The notes under the pieces are model-generated. The model had not been told where the DNA came from. It ran no database searches and was given only the letters and a program-made list of their open reading frames with translations. Shown here piece by piece: positions 1 to 8,307 of a stretch of 64,000 bases of DNA. The translations under genes were made by a program, and so were the position numbers. The stretch covers positions 1-64,000 of the forward strand of contig JABFSG010000032.1 of assembly GCA_013140715.1 (NCBI GenBank), in the 5' to 3' direction. The DNA comes from Nitrospiraceae bacterium (lineage in GTDB: Bacteria > Nitrospirota > Nitrospiria > Nitrospirales > Nitrospiraceae). Numbering within the stretch: position 1 is the first letter of the stretch; every line of letters begins with the position of its first letter.

Positions 1-4
1 CCTG
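1..4 (-). repeat. Edge of a family A palindromic repeat (partial)
   Basis: The first bases of the window, read with the stop codon of the adjacent barrel gene, match the end of the family A repeat at 19614-19726. Both loci read CCTGCTAGAAGCG on the plus strand, which is the TAGCAGG end of the repeat next to a gene stop. Only the tip lies inside the window, so the assignment rests on 13 shared bases. Confidence 0.5.
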
Positions 5-943
5 CTAGAAGCGATAGCTGATACCGGTAGATAACCCATAGTCTGGCGCCCCGTTGGACAACCCGACTGTGACCCCGCCGTTGAACCGCCATCCGGAAGC
101 GGCTCTATAGTTCATGGCAAAAAAGACATCCCGGGCGTTTTGGCGTCCGGAGACGAGCGACCGATATTCCTCGAAATAGACACTGGTCATCAGGTCGTTC
201 GTGACATAGTAGCCGGCCCCGACATCATACCAATGTTGGTTTCTGAGATTGACTCCTTCCGGCCTGCCGATCACGTTGTATCCGCCATCGACGAATGTAA
301 CCAATTTGTCCCCCAAGAGTTTCGATACTTCCATACCGACACCCTCGTCCATTTCGCCGGTACCGAGACCCTGTGAAGCACTGGCTGTCGGAAGTTTGAG
401 TCGCCCCGTCACTGCGATCTGTGGAATCCAGTCCTTTTCTTCGACGACGTAGTATCGCCCCCTTATTATGATGTCGCCGATACCGGAAGTGGTCACCTTC
501 TGTCCGGCAGCGCGAGACGTGGTACCGCAGACACGATTCTTGCCACTGACGTTCGAGTTTTTCCCACTGCAGCCGCCGTCATCAACGGATCCGCCGCCAC
601 CACCACCCGTACCGGAATTACTTCCACCTCCATCGTCGACACGGAACGCAGTTCCTCCGACCAGAGTCGTTCGTCCGTCGGTCGTCGCCGTCACGAATGG
701 AATGACCACGGATACATCGCCATATCGAAAGAACCGACGAAGAGAAATCGGGGCGGAGAAAAAGGTACTGGTCGTATTCGTCCCATAGTTTCCACTTGAA
801 TAACTTGGCGTGAATCCCACTTGCCAATTCCGATCGGAGGCCGGTTGGGGCCCTGGATCCGTCTTATCCGCCGCCAATCCGCCTGTTGCCGTTCCGATGA
901 GACAAAGAATAGCCCCAATGATCCTGCGACTCCACTTCCCCAT
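5..943 (-). CDS. Outer-membrane beta-barrel protein (transporter / MetA-like family)
   Basis: A predicted 312-residue exported outer-membrane protein. It has a signal peptide (MGKWSRRIIGAILCLIG.., cleavage near residue 25 after GLAA), alternating aromatic/hydrophobic strand-like segments, and a C-terminal phenylalanine (GISYRF) typical of barrels folded by the BAM machinery. The overall pattern resembles the phenol-degradation MetA-like transporter family (PF13557). An unusual Gly/Ser/Asp-rich insertion at about residues 103-140 contains two cysteines and probably forms an exposed loop, perhaps disulphide-closed. The TAG stop coincides with the end of a family A repeat at the window edge. The substrate is unknown. 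The barrel call is fairly safe; the family name is inference. Confidence 0.7.
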   Translation of the reverse strand: MGKWSRRIIGAILCLIGTATGGLAADKTDPGPQPASDRNWQVGFTPSYSSGNYGTNTTSTFFSAPISLRRFFRYGDVSVVIPFVTATTDGRTTLVGGTAFRVDDGGGSNSGTGGGGGGSVDDGGCSGKNSNVSGKNRVCGTTSRAAGQKVTTSGIGDIIIRGRYYVVEEKDWIPQIAVTGRLKLPTASASQGLGTGEMDEGVGMEVSKLLGDKLVTFVDGGYNVIGRPEGVNLRNQHWYDVGAGYYVTNDLMTSVYFEEYRSLVSGRQNARDVFFAMNYRAASGWRFNGGVTVGLSNGAPDYGLSTGISYRF

Positions 944-1078
944 TTCTATTCCTCCCTATTATTTAATTCTATGCCGCTTGTTTCTTGTCCACTGACATGT
1001 ACGAGGTACAGGTTTCGAGCATTGCGGGCTATACGAAGTCTCATCTGTCTCAATCTTCTTATGGGGCCATAAAACACG

Positions 1079-1112
1079 GAGAGCGATGCCGCCATCCGGC
1101 TACATCGCTCTC
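1079..1112 (-). terminator. Hairpin downstream of the 1140-1751 gene
   Basis: GAGAGCGATG (1079-1088) and CATCGCTCTC (1103-1112) form a perfect 10-bp stem. On the minus strand it lies 27 bp past the stop of the 1140-1751 gene and is followed by a short T run (CGTGTTTTA), which fits a factor-independent terminator for the DUF5666 pair. Confidence 0.6.
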
Positions 1113-1139
1113 TGTCGTCGTTTCGTATAACTGTTCTGT

Positions 1140-1751
1140 TCAGTGCCTTCCCTGCCGTCCCTCTCGTTCCGGCCTCTCCGGTCTCTGGTCGAGATCAACT
1201 CGCTCCGGACGGTTATGCCGATCCATCTGAACCGCCCTGGCATTTTCACGCCCCTCACGCCCATGCTCACCTGCCACGCGGTCGGCACGGTCGAGACCTC
1301 GGAGTTCTCCGCCTGTATTAGCCCGTCGATCTTCATGCCGGTCCTCTCGGCGGTCCATTTGACGATCTTCTCGGCGATCTGCCTGCCGGTCTTCCTGCCG
1401 CACATCACCGACATGGCCCACTCGATGATCGTCCCGACCACCCCGACCGCTATTGTCGCCGCCGCGGCCTGAACCACTGTTGGCCGACCCAGGGCCGCTG
1501 TTATCCGAACCACGACCGCTATTTGCTGAGCCGGGACCACTGTCACTTCCGCCACGACTGCCCCGGTCATCGGTGCGACTGCTACCTCGATCACTGCCAT
1601 CTTCGAGCCGGACACCGCTTGTCGTTCTCAGCGACGACTTGAGGATATCCGACTGCCCATTCTGGATCGGGGAAGACGTCTGAGCTCCTACCGGTACGGC
1701 CATGATTGCCAGAGCGCCGACAACCAGGACTGACCTCGTCAAATGTATCAT
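1140..1751 (-). CDS. Exported low-complexity Gly/Ser- then Asp/Arg-rich protein
   Basis: A 203-residue protein of unknown function. The start is the ATG at 1751, where AAGGAGG lies just upstream (plus strand 1757-1763); a longer TTG reading would run through that ribosome site. Residues 1-22 form a signal peptide (MIHLTRSVLVVGALAIMAVPVGA). The mature part is low complexity: a GSxNSGxGS-type region at about residues 50-100, then charged repeats of the type DRREDRQ at about 105-140, then an Arg/Glu/His-rich tail. No cysteine or enzymatic motif is visible. It begins 18 bp after the DUF5666 lipoprotein gene and is probably cotranscribed with it. The composition suggests a disordered or matrix-associated surface protein; this is inference. 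Confidence 0.6.
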   Translation of the reverse strand: MIHLTRSVLVVGALAIMAVPVGAQTSSPIQNGQSDILKSSLRTTSGVRLEDGSDRGSSRTDDRGSRGGSDSGPGSANSGRGSDNSGPGSANSGSGRGGDNSGRGGRDDHRVGHVGDVRQEDRQADRREDRQMDRREDRHEDRRANTGGELRGLDRADRVAGEHGREGRENARAVQMDRHNRPERVDLDQRPERPEREGRQGRH

Positions 1752-1769
1752 GATCGACCTCCTTTTCAA

Positions 1770-3227
1770 TTAATCTTCAAGTTCCACTTCGCGCCATGTC
1801 ACGATCAGCCCGTTCAGCCTTCCCTTCACCTTGACCAAGGTACCGACCGTCACAATATTAAAGAAAGCTGCACGGCCAATCAGCTGACCGTTGAGACCTT
1901 CGAAGTTGTCATTACTAATTCCCAACATGTCGACCGCCACACCGAGAATCGTCAGATTCGGATTCGACACAATCTGGACTGGTCCTTGGAGATCCACATC
2001 GACGTCGCCTGACCTCTGCTCCACACGAGTGGCAATGACCGAGTTGCCGCTGCCTACCCGGCCGCGCACCCGCACATGCTCGCCGACCAATAGATCGTTC
2101 AAACCGACGATCGCATTTCCGCCATTCGCCTTGAATTCTGTTTGACTGTTCACATCAACTGTCACACCCGGCAACCCCGAGATCGTGAAGGTCTTCGCGA
2201 CAAGATCGATAGTGTCCACGTTACCTTCCAGCCGCACGCTCTCATGAAACTTCACATGCTTCGCTGTCAGGATTCCGTTTGCCAATCGTCCCTCGGCAGA
2301 CAACTTCACCCCCACGACGATCTCATCGATCGTGCCGCCTCGGAATTCCGTGTTTGCCGTCGTCTGCACATGGGTGCTGCCGATGAAGAAATCGCCAAGG
2401 CCGTCAACTCGCGTCACAAATCCTTCCACTTCGAACTCGTCTGCCTGCTGGGCAGCCTGATTCTCCGGCTCGACCTTCGTCGCAATAAGAGTCCCTTCCG
2501 TCTGAACATTTGGGCCAGGTGTAAATTGGGTGCCCTTTGCTTCCACCAACAAACCATCCCAAACATTGCCGGACGGATTCGGCATATCGTTGATGATCGC
2601 CGTCGCATAGTTCACGGTCAAGTTGCCGATCTGGAACGTCTTCGCTCCGTCGTTGTGATTCTTCACAAAGCCCCGCACTTCGGGCGTCACCCCAGCTATC
2701 TTTTTTTCAATGAACGTTGCCTGGATTACACCATTGGGACGGATATGGCCGTTCACTTCCACGTTGTCACCGACCACGGGCGTAACGTTATTGTCAAAGA
2801 TCGTCGTGTTGTCGACCAAAACCGTCTGGCCCATCACCACCAGGCTCAATCCATCGACGGCGATCGACTGCACCAAACCTTCTACTGCATCCTTTTGCTG
2901 GACAGAATCGGCGGTATGTTCATTACCATTGAACGAGCCGCTCACGAAGACGGTCATACCCTGTTTAAGGCCGCAATGATTGGCCGGACTAATATCGCAC
3001 CGATTCGTTGTACCGTCATCTCGGCGCACTTCCACACCATTCGCTTCGAACTTCTTGCCGTTTACAAACACACTGCCGAAACCGGTAATGGTGCCGGATG
3101 ATGCGGCCGATCCGCTGGCACTGCCTGTCGCCGGACCAGAAGGCGCCCCGCCGCTCCCGCAACCTCCCAGCAATCCCACCAAACCAACTGCGCCGAGAAT
3201 ATTGAATATGATTGATGGCCGTCTCAT
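1770..3227 (-). CDS. DUF5666-repeat lipoprotein
   Basis: A 485-residue predicted lipoprotein. Hydrophobic residues 8-22 end in a lipobox (LLGGC, lipid-modified Cys23), followed by a Gly/Ala/Ser linker. The rest is a series of small beta domains with recurring patterns such as GxVxxxDxxxxxFxIGxxxVxxxxxTxF and VGxxVEVxGxxxxNGxxxAxxI, which are characteristic of DUF5666 OB-fold-like repeats. I count about five. The function of the family is unknown. The minus-strand gene is followed after 18 bp by a low-complexity exported protein gene, so the two probably form an operon ending in the hairpin at 1079-1112. Confidence 0.75.
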   Translation of the reverse strand: MRRPSIIFNILGAVGLVGLLGGCGSGGAPSGPATGSASGSAASSGTITGFGSVFVNGKKFEANGVEVRRDDGTTNRCDISPANHCGLKQGMTVFVSGSFNGNEHTADSVQQKDAVEGLVQSIAVDGLSLVVMGQTVLVDNTTIFDNNVTPVVGDNVEVNGHIRPNGVIQATFIEKKIAGVTPEVRGFVKNHNDGAKTFQIGNLTVNYATAIINDMPNPSGNVWDGLLVEAKGTQFTPGPNVQTEGTLIATKVEPENQAAQQADEFEVEGFVTRVDGLGDFFIGSTHVQTTANTEFRGGTIDEIVVGVKLSAEGRLANGILTAKHVKFHESVRLEGNVDTIDLVAKTFTISGLPGVTVDVNSQTEFKANGGNAIVGLNDLLVGEHVRVRGRVGSGNSVIATRVEQRSGDVDVDLQGPVQIVSNPNLTILGVAVDMLGISNDNFEGLNGQLIGRAAFFNIVTVGTLVKVKGRLNGLIVTWREVELED

Positions 3228-3257
3228 GACATGACCCCCTGGTTGTTAAACTCATAA

Positions 3258-3698
3258 CTACGATTGTGGTTTTGAATGATCGTCCGTCGGCAATCCGGAC
3301 GGACGCGGCGCGACAGCCAACACGTCTGCGGACCAGTTGACGCGCGCAGGGCACCACTGCCAAACCCCTAATGTGATGATGCGAGTGAGGCCTGCGGGAA
3401 AGCAGGCAATCTTGTTGACCGACAGATCGCGATTGACGAGGCTCGTCGAAACCCCGCACCGATTCAAATAAAACTCAGCGCTGACATGGTGTAAGTCGAA
3501 ATGGGGCACGAAGAAGGCGACCACCGGTACAGGCAAGACTGCCAGCGAAGAATTATCCACCCACTCGCTCCCAGCACAATGATTGAACGGCCCTGCCGTC
3601 TGTTTTACGTTGTCGCGAACTAATGTGGACGTGCAGCCGGACACGAATAAGGCAAGTGCCAACAGGACGAAAACGGTCTTTGAATTGCTCTGCCACAT
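3258..3698 (-). CDS. Hypothetical lipoprotein
   Basis: A 146-residue protein with an N-terminal hydrophobic segment and lipobox (LFVSGC, Cys22), so probably lipid-anchored in the envelope. AGAAGGGAGAG precedes the ATG. The mature part has several cysteines (Cys41, Cys80, Cys98, Cys115) and a Pro-rich C-terminus. I do not recognise a family. It lies upstream of the DUF5666 lipoprotein on the same strand with a 30-bp gap and may belong to the same transcription unit. Confidence 0.55.
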   Translation of the reverse strand: MWQSNSKTVFVLLALALFVSGCTSTLVRDNVKQTAGPFNHCAGSEWVDNSSLAVLPVPVVAFFVPHFDLHHVSAEFYLNRCGVSTSLVNRDLSVNKIACFPAGLTRIITLGVWQWCPARVNWSADVLAVAPRPSGLPTDDHSKPQS

Positions 3699-3757
3699 GA
3701 TACTCTCCCTTCTGCCTTTGTCTGATGGACGATACCCTCGCCATTCTCGCTTTCGAT

Positions 3758-4105
3758 CTAAAACAGGAATTTGAGCCCAACATAAAATGCCCCCTTGCCG
3801 TTGGGTTGGCCAAACGGTATGTGTTTTGTCCAGCGCACTTCGGCGAGGGTTGGAATGTCTGCCATAGTAATCGGCGTCGGCACATGGACCTTCATGACCT
3901 GTTCGATCGACGGCGGCTGCTCCATCAAGACCAACATCCCTCCATTACTGATGTTCAGAGACAGCAATTGCCCACTGTCGGTCGACGAGGACGAGGCTTC
4001 TCCCGTTGTCGTCATCTCGTAGGGTATGGGTCTCAACAACGTCGCTCGAGCACTGTGACTTCTCTGATTCTCTGCAATCGGCACATCCAACCCTGCCTTC
4101 GCCAT
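3758..4105 (-). CDS. PilZ-domain protein
   Basis: A 115-residue protein resembling a single PilZ domain, the family that binds cyclic di-GMP. The start at 4105 is set by a GAGGAGGT ribosome site. Visible features are an early RxxxR-like stretch (NQRSHSARATLLRP), the strand pattern LLSLNISNGGMLVLME (the D/NxSxxG motif) at about residues 48-63, and a C-terminal FYVGLKFL strand. The second PilZ motif usually reads DxSxxG; here Asn replaces Asp, so cyclic di-GMP binding should be tested rather than assumed. The HD-GYP protein at 14290-15777 could be a partner in the same signalling network. Confidence 0.7.
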   Translation of the reverse strand: MAKAGLDVPIAENQRSHSARATLLRPIPYEMTTTGEASSSSTDSGQLLSLNISNGGMLVLMEQPPSIEQVMKVHVPTPITMADIPTLAEVRWTKHIPFGQPNGKGAFYVGLKFLF

Positions 4106-4390
4106 CTCAGACCTCCTCGGTATGAAAAATATTGAGTTCCTCAATCTCATGAATCTCATGATGGTTCGTTGTTTCTCCGGCGAGAGCCACCGAAGCGGAA
4201 ACTGCCCTTGAATAGATCCGTGCCATGATGCCCTCTCTCCAACCGCGTCTAATGGGTTAGACGGAGGTCAATAAGAAAGGTAAATAGGGAGGGTGAGCGT
4301 CTTACTGAATGTCCGGGAAGAATGCGCTGGACAGCCTCGATAGATGAAGCTGGTTGGTCACTCTCGACAGCAACAGGGCCATATGAAACG

Positions 4391-4420
4391 AGGCGCTCAG
4401 GATCACCATCTTGAGCGCCT
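4391..4420. terminator. Hairpin between the PilZ and cupredoxin genes
   Basis: AGGCGCTCAGGAT (4391-4403) pairs with ATCTTGAGCGCCT (4408-4420) with one mismatch and a four-base loop. On the minus strand it lies about 70 bp past the stop of the cupredoxin-propeller gene and is followed by CGTTTC. It is probably a second terminator for that gene. Confidence 0.45.
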
Positions 4421-4445
4421 TGCAATGATAGAAGGATCGACGTTC

Positions 4446-4471
4446 TGGGCTGGCTCCTGCGAGCCAGCCCA
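4446..4471. terminator. Perfect 11-bp hairpin after the cupredoxin-propeller gene
   Basis: TGGGCTGGCTC and GAGCCAGCCCA enclose a four-base loop. The hairpin starts 17 bp beyond the stop codon at 4489 on the minus strand. There is no strong T tract, so efficient intrinsic termination is uncertain. Confidence 0.5.
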
Positions 4472-4488
4472 TTTCACGAAAGCCGCTA

Positions 4489-6285
4489 CTACTTAATAGG
4501 ATCCTGTTGAGCTGGAGTGAGCTGACCTTTCCAGACTGGCGGGAGATTCTGCACCCAGCCGTTGTAGACGACTGGAATCGTGAGAATTCCCTGTCCACCC
4601 ATGCCGGCATTGCCTGTGACCGTATCGTCACTCTTGGTGTCGCCGACCGATGTCAGCAAGACACTCCCGGCAATGGTTGCCTCAGACAGATTCCCGTTGT
4701 TGTTCGGATCTGTATCGACCACGATCAATCGGTTCGAGAACTTGCTGGAGACATAGGCATAGTAACCGCCGCCCTGTTTCGCTCCATACTGTACCCCATG
4801 GCATCCGGGATCGCAGCCGAGGAACTTCACGACCCTGTCGGTCTTGGGATCGATGATCGCGATCGTGCCGGTCAGCGTGTTCGCCGTGACCATGCTCTTG
4901 CCGTCCGGGCTCACCGGTGTCTGGATAGGCAAGGCGCCGCCGAATTCACCACTGATCGTCCCTCCGATTGGATCGTACCCACCCAACAGATTGATGGTCT
5001 TCGTCACGATATTATTCTGCATGTCGATGACGGTGATCGTGCTGTCGAGCAAGCTGGCGACATAATACTTTTTCGAATCAGGCGTCATGCCGGTCGCGAT
5101 TGGAATCACCCCGGCCGGCAGAATCGCATCGATCATGTTGTTGGTGAAGTCGAACTGTGTCGTGTTCGCCGAGAGGGCATTAGGCGTCACCATCGTCTTC
5201 CCGTCATGGCTCATCCAATGGGCATGGGGATGGCCTGCTCCAATGTTGATCCGACGCTGAATACCATTGGCCAGGGGCGCCAGTTCCACCACCGAATCGT
5301 TGTCCTTCGATCCGTTCAACGCGACATGCAGCTGATCCGTATCGGTTCTGGTCATCACGTGTGATGGCCCTTCACCGACCGTGATGTTGTTCACAAATTT
5401 CCCGGTCTCCCGGTTGAACACGGCCAGCTTACTATCGAACCATTGAGTCTGATAGATGAGGGTCTGACTGCGATCCGTCCACATGTTGTGGGGATTGTTC
5501 ATGTTGATTTCCGGCAACGCAACCTTCCGAGTCGGCTTCCAAGTCTGACCACTGATGGCTGTTGCCGTCCCAGGCTTGGATTTGCCCTTGGTCAGCTCGA
5601 ACTGCGTATCCACCCAGACCTCTCCGACTGCCGGCGCAGGATTCTTCAACTCGCTCAACGTGATATCGTTGCCATAGCGGGCGCTCAACACGGCATTGAG
5701 GTTGGCAACTGCGCCTCCAGTGATTCGAACATCCACGCTCGGATAGTTGATATGCCAGACGGCGGACGATGCGTAGTTCTGCCAATTCGCTGGGTTGGTC
5801 GCGATGAAGAAGGTGCGCAACAGTCTGGTCGCCAGATCGCTGCTGGTCGGCACCGTGATTCCGTTCACCAATGTGATGCTGTCCCCGAGATCGAGCCCCG
5901 GCGTGCTGGGATTGTCCACGATGACTGCGCCGAACATGTATGGATGGATCTTGCACGTGAAGACATAGAGACCAGGCGTCTGGAGCACCACTGTATCAGA
6001 CCCCTTGCGCGGCTCCGTATCGAAGGGCATATTCTTCGCGCCGGTTGGGAAAATCAGACTGGTGCGCGTATGGACCGTGTTGGACTTCCCGCTAAACCGC
6101 ACTTCGGTTCCCGGTGTCGTCACAGCAAGTGAGCCTCCCCCAGCCGTATTCTTAAACCAGGCACCAGGCTCATCGGTTATTTGGAATTCGACTCTCGGGC
6201 CGCTTGCATTGGCCGTCGGCAAGGACGAGCCGACAAACCAACAGAGCCCCAAGACCGCCAACATAATCAACCTACGACTTCTCAT
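4489..6285 (-). CDS. Secreted amicyanin-like cupredoxin fused to a YVTN-type beta-propeller
   Basis: A 598-residue exported protein. The start at 6285 follows AAAGGAGG. The signal peptide is residues 1-28 (..PTANASG). Residues 30-125 form a cupredoxin domain with type-1 copper ligands His72, Cys111, His114 and Met117. The CxxHPxM arrangement (CKIHPYMFGAVIV) matches amicyanin, with a short loop between His and Met. A linker of about 130 residues follows. From about 265 to 560 the protein has propeller repeats of the YVTN/lactonase type (for example KLAVFNRETGKFV, TITVIDMQNNIV, TIAIIDPKTDRVV). Histidines in the propeller (PHNMW, PSHVM, HPHAHWMSHD) recall metal-binding propellers, but nitrous oxide reductase motifs are not evident. 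It probably acts as a periplasmic electron-transfer or metal-handling protein; partner and substrate are unknown. Confidence 0.75.
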   Translation of the reverse strand: MRSRRLIMLAVLGLCWFVGSSLPTANASGPRVEFQITDEPGAWFKNTAGGGSLAVTTPGTEVRFSGKSNTVHTRTSLIFPTGAKNMPFDTEPRKGSDTVVLQTPGLYVFTCKIHPYMFGAVIVDNPSTPGLDLGDSITLVNGITVPTSSDLATRLLRTFFIATNPANWQNYASSAVWHINYPSVDVRITGGAVANLNAVLSARYGNDITLSELKNPAPAVGEVWVDTQFELTKGKSKPGTATAISGQTWKPTRKVALPEINMNNPHNMWTDRSQTLIYQTQWFDSKLAVFNRETGKFVNNITVGEGPSHVMTRTDTDQLHVALNGSKDNDSVVELAPLANGIQRRINIGAGHPHAHWMSHDGKTMVTPNALSANTTQFDFTNNMIDAILPAGVIPIATGMTPDSKKYYVASLLDSTITVIDMQNNIVTKTINLLGGYDPIGGTISGEFGGALPIQTPVSPDGKSMVTANTLTGTIAIIDPKTDRVVKFLGCDPGCHGVQYGAKQGGGYYAYVSSKFSNRLIVVDTDPNNNGNLSEATIAGSVLLTSVGDTKSDDTVTGNAGMGGQGILTIPVVYNGWVQNLPPVWKGQLTPAQQDPIK

Positions 6286-7019
6286 ACGGACCTCCTTTGG
6301 TGATTTATGAAACCCACACTTTCCGGCCACCCTCTCAGTGGGGGAGGTTTATAGGTAAGTGTTAATGCCAGTCAATCGTTTACTAGAGCCACTTTGCGGA
6401 TTTAGACAATCTTTAATCGGCCCAGAGAGCTATATGGCCCTATATAGGGAGGGGCAAATTGGCTACTGTCAGCCAATGAGGACTAACGGACATCACGGAA
6501 AAAGGGGCGGGGCAGAGTCGGAAGATGGAATTCGACGTGGAGAATGATGAGGAGCACGCGGAGAAAACTGCGCCAGATACCCATCTTAGAAACTTACGGG
6601 CATCGGTCATGACGGGAGGCGACAGGAGCAGTGGGATCGTGACCTTGAGGAGACGTTCGCAGAAGGCAACATCTTCCAGGATCGGCTGATTGGGAAACCC
6701 ACCGAGCTATTCGAACAGGGCACGACGGACGAAGAGGGCCTGGTCGCCGTAAATGATGCGGCTTCTGATACAACGGAAATTGTCCAGGAACGAGATCGGC
6801 TTGCGCAGCGACTCACCTCGCCTCACATCGGCACATACGCTCATATTTGGACAGACGGCTGCCGTTTTTTTCCTGTGTGCCTGGTATTTCAACCTTCTTT
6901 GCCCACCAACACTTCGATCTACTGAATTTTCTTGATCAATCTCGCACTACGCCGCGGCACACGCCTTGCTGAGGGATTCTGGGTTGAAAAATAGCCCTCA
7001 CGCCGAAAGGAGGTTTTTA
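6286..7019. other. Long intergenic stretch with a decayed gene
   Basis: Between the cupredoxin-propeller gene and the small secreted protein there is no intact gene. The only recognisable content is the glycosyltransferase remnant at 6530-6830 on the minus strand. The remainder (6286-6530 and 6830-7005) shows no convincing coding frame. Confidence 0.6.
6530..6830 (-). pseudogene. Remnant of a family 2 glycosyltransferase (rSAM/selenodomain-associated type)
   Basis: Reading the minus strand gives SLRKPISFLDNFRCIRSR, IIYGDQALFVRRALFE, then a TAG stop (6707-6709), and in the same frame LGGFPNQPILEDVAFCERL, LLSPPVMTDARKF. After a frame shift near 6585-6590 it continues as MGIWRSFLRVLLIIL. This order (YGDQxxFVRRxxFExLGGFPxxPxxEDxxxxxRL, then PxVxTxARxF, then GxWRxxLRxxLI) is the C-terminal half of the TIGR04283-type glycosyltransferase family. 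The N-terminal catalytic half is missing. With one nonsense codon and one frameshift this is a dead, truncated copy. I recognised the family from memory. Confidence 0.7.
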
Positions 7020-7376
7020 ATGCAGAAGGCTCACAAGCGAACTCTCCCGGTTCTGATCGCTGCCCTGGCTATTGTCGCGTTGGCCATGACTCCGGCGCTG
7101 GCCAAGGACGCGAAATACAAGAAGTCCGGCTACTCGCCTACGAAGGTCTCGGCCGAAGCAGCAGGCTCCCATGATCAAAAGCCTGGCCCGGCTTGGAGGA
7201 CGTTCAGTGGCACAGTCAAGAAGATCGATGGCAACGCCTACACCGTAGAAGATTACGAAGGCAACCACGTCAAGCTGTACATCGGCCAGGGCACGAAACA
7301 GATCAAGCAGAAGAAAATCGGGGACACTGTCCGAGCGGAAATTACGCGAGGCGGCTTCGCGAATTCCATTCAGTAA
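7020..7376 (+). CDS. Small secreted protein with a C-terminal OB-like domain (DUF5666-like)
   Basis: A 118-residue exported protein. The ATG at 7020 follows AAAGGAGG. The signal peptide runs through about residue 28 (..MTPALAKD). The C-terminal part (FSGTVKKIDGNAYTVEDYEG.. VKLYIGQGTK.. IGDTVRAEI) has the strand pattern of small DUF5666 or similar OB-fold domains that modulate a beta surface. It is basic (many Lys). It is separated from its convergent neighbour by a strong terminator. Function is unknown. Confidence 0.65.
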   Translation: MQKAHKRTLPVLIAALAIVALAMTPALAKDAKYKKSGYSPTKVSAEAAGSHDQKPGPAWRTFSGTVKKIDGNAYTVEDYEGNHVKLYIGQGTKQIKQKKIGDTVRAEITRGGFANSIQ

Positions 7377-7423
7377 CCCCCATTTCGAATCCGCGCACCC
7401 ACCTCACGCGCGGCGGTGTCCAT

Positions 7424-7466
7424 GAAGGGGCCGACCATCAATAGGTCGGCCCCTTCATTTTTCCCT
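7424..7466. terminator. Bidirectional rho-independent terminator
   Basis: GAAGGGGCCGACC (7424-7436) and GGTCGGCCCCTTC (7444-7456) form a perfect 13-bp stem with a seven-base loop, followed on the plus strand by ATTTTTCCC. It sits between the convergent genes ending at 7376 and 7480 and can serve both. Confidence 0.9.
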
Positions 7467-7479
7467 TCCTCTTACAGAT

Positions 7480-8226
7480 CTATTTTCCAACCTGCGTAAA
7501 CTGAATATCGCCGTAATAGGCAGTGGCCCGTTCCTTCGTGTTGTCGGTGTCGGTCATGATGGCGACACCGTTCATCAGCGGGGGCTCTTCGCCGAATGCC
7601 TTCTTGTAGTCTTCGTAGATATTCCTCTCTTCACTCACCCAGAGCCCGACCTTTTGCATTCCGCTCTCCACGACAACCATCTGCGCAAAATCGGTATAGG
7701 CATTCTCAACGATCGCGCCAACCGGCGCTTTGGTGTCCCAAATATAATTCAACGCCCCGATGGGAATGTCGCCGAAAATCGCTTGACCGGCCTTGAACTT
7801 GAGCTTCTTGCCGAAACTCACTTTATCCGGATCGTAGGCGAAGGTGATGTAGAGCCTGGCTGGGAAATCGTCGCCGTCTCTCCTCGTGACATCGTTGTGT
7901 TTCAGAATGCTCTCCACCTTCCATCGCCACCGCACAATCGGGTATTCCTTGGGGTCGATATTGACTGCTTTGATAAGACCTGAGGCAGAGGCGTCGCTCA
8001 CGGCCTTGACGACGACCGTATCTCCATCCTTGACCAATTCATACACCGTCTGTTTCGGGATCTTGACAAACGTGAGCGGCTTCCACCCCTCCGGCATTGC
8101 CTGGCCAACCGTCCCGCTGGAAAATTTCGCCACATCGATCGCCGCCGGCGACTCAGCTCTTGCAGTTGTAAACACAAGGAGTAGTCCCATCGCAACTAGC
8201 ATGAATTTCCACACCATTCTTTCCAT
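7480..8226 (-). CDS. Exported DUF3047 protein
   Basis: A 248-residue protein with an N-terminal signal peptide (WKFMLVAMGLLLVFTTARAES). I place the start at the ATG at 8226, with another in-frame ATG at 8217; neither has a strong ribosome site. The sequence FSSGTVGQAMPEGWKPLTF, VRWRWKV, DDFPARLYITFAYD, LNYIWDT and AYYGDIQF fits the DUF3047 family of periplasmic proteins of unknown function. The frame stays open upstream to 8430 but overlaps the repeats at 8243-8408, so that extension is not believable. It lies downstream of the MerA-like gene on the same strand. Confidence 0.75.
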   Translation of the reverse strand: MERMVWKFMLVAMGLLLVFTTARAESPAAIDVAKFSSGTVGQAMPEGWKPLTFVKIPKQTVYELVKDGDTVVVKAVSDASASGLIKAVNIDPKEYPIVRWRWKVESILKHNDVTRRDGDDFPARLYITFAYDPDKVSFGKKLKFKAGQAIFGDIPIGALNYIWDTKAPVGAIVENAYTDFAQMVVVESGMQKVGLWVSEERNIYEDYKKAFGEEPPLMNGVAIMTDTDNTKERATAYYGDIQFTQVGK

Positions 8227-8242
8227 CCACTTCTGCGGTGAG

Positions 8243-8296
8243 AGGGGATAGGTTATCCCCACGTGCGCGCGTCCAACGAGGGTCTTCTGATCCCCT
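8243..8296. repeat. Family B repeat, partial copy
   Basis: AGGGGAT (8243-8249) and ATCCCCT (8290-8296) flank a stretch containing TGCGCGCGTCCAACGAG, which also occurs in the family B copy at 41936-42030. It looks like a shortened second copy beside 8308-8408. Confidence 0.55.
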
Positions 8297-8307
8297 ATGC
8301 CTCTATT

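Noticed and set aside
2142-3101. Open 319-codon frame opposite the DUF5666 lipoprotein
   Set aside because: Antisense shadow with His/Arg-rich composition and no recognisable domain.
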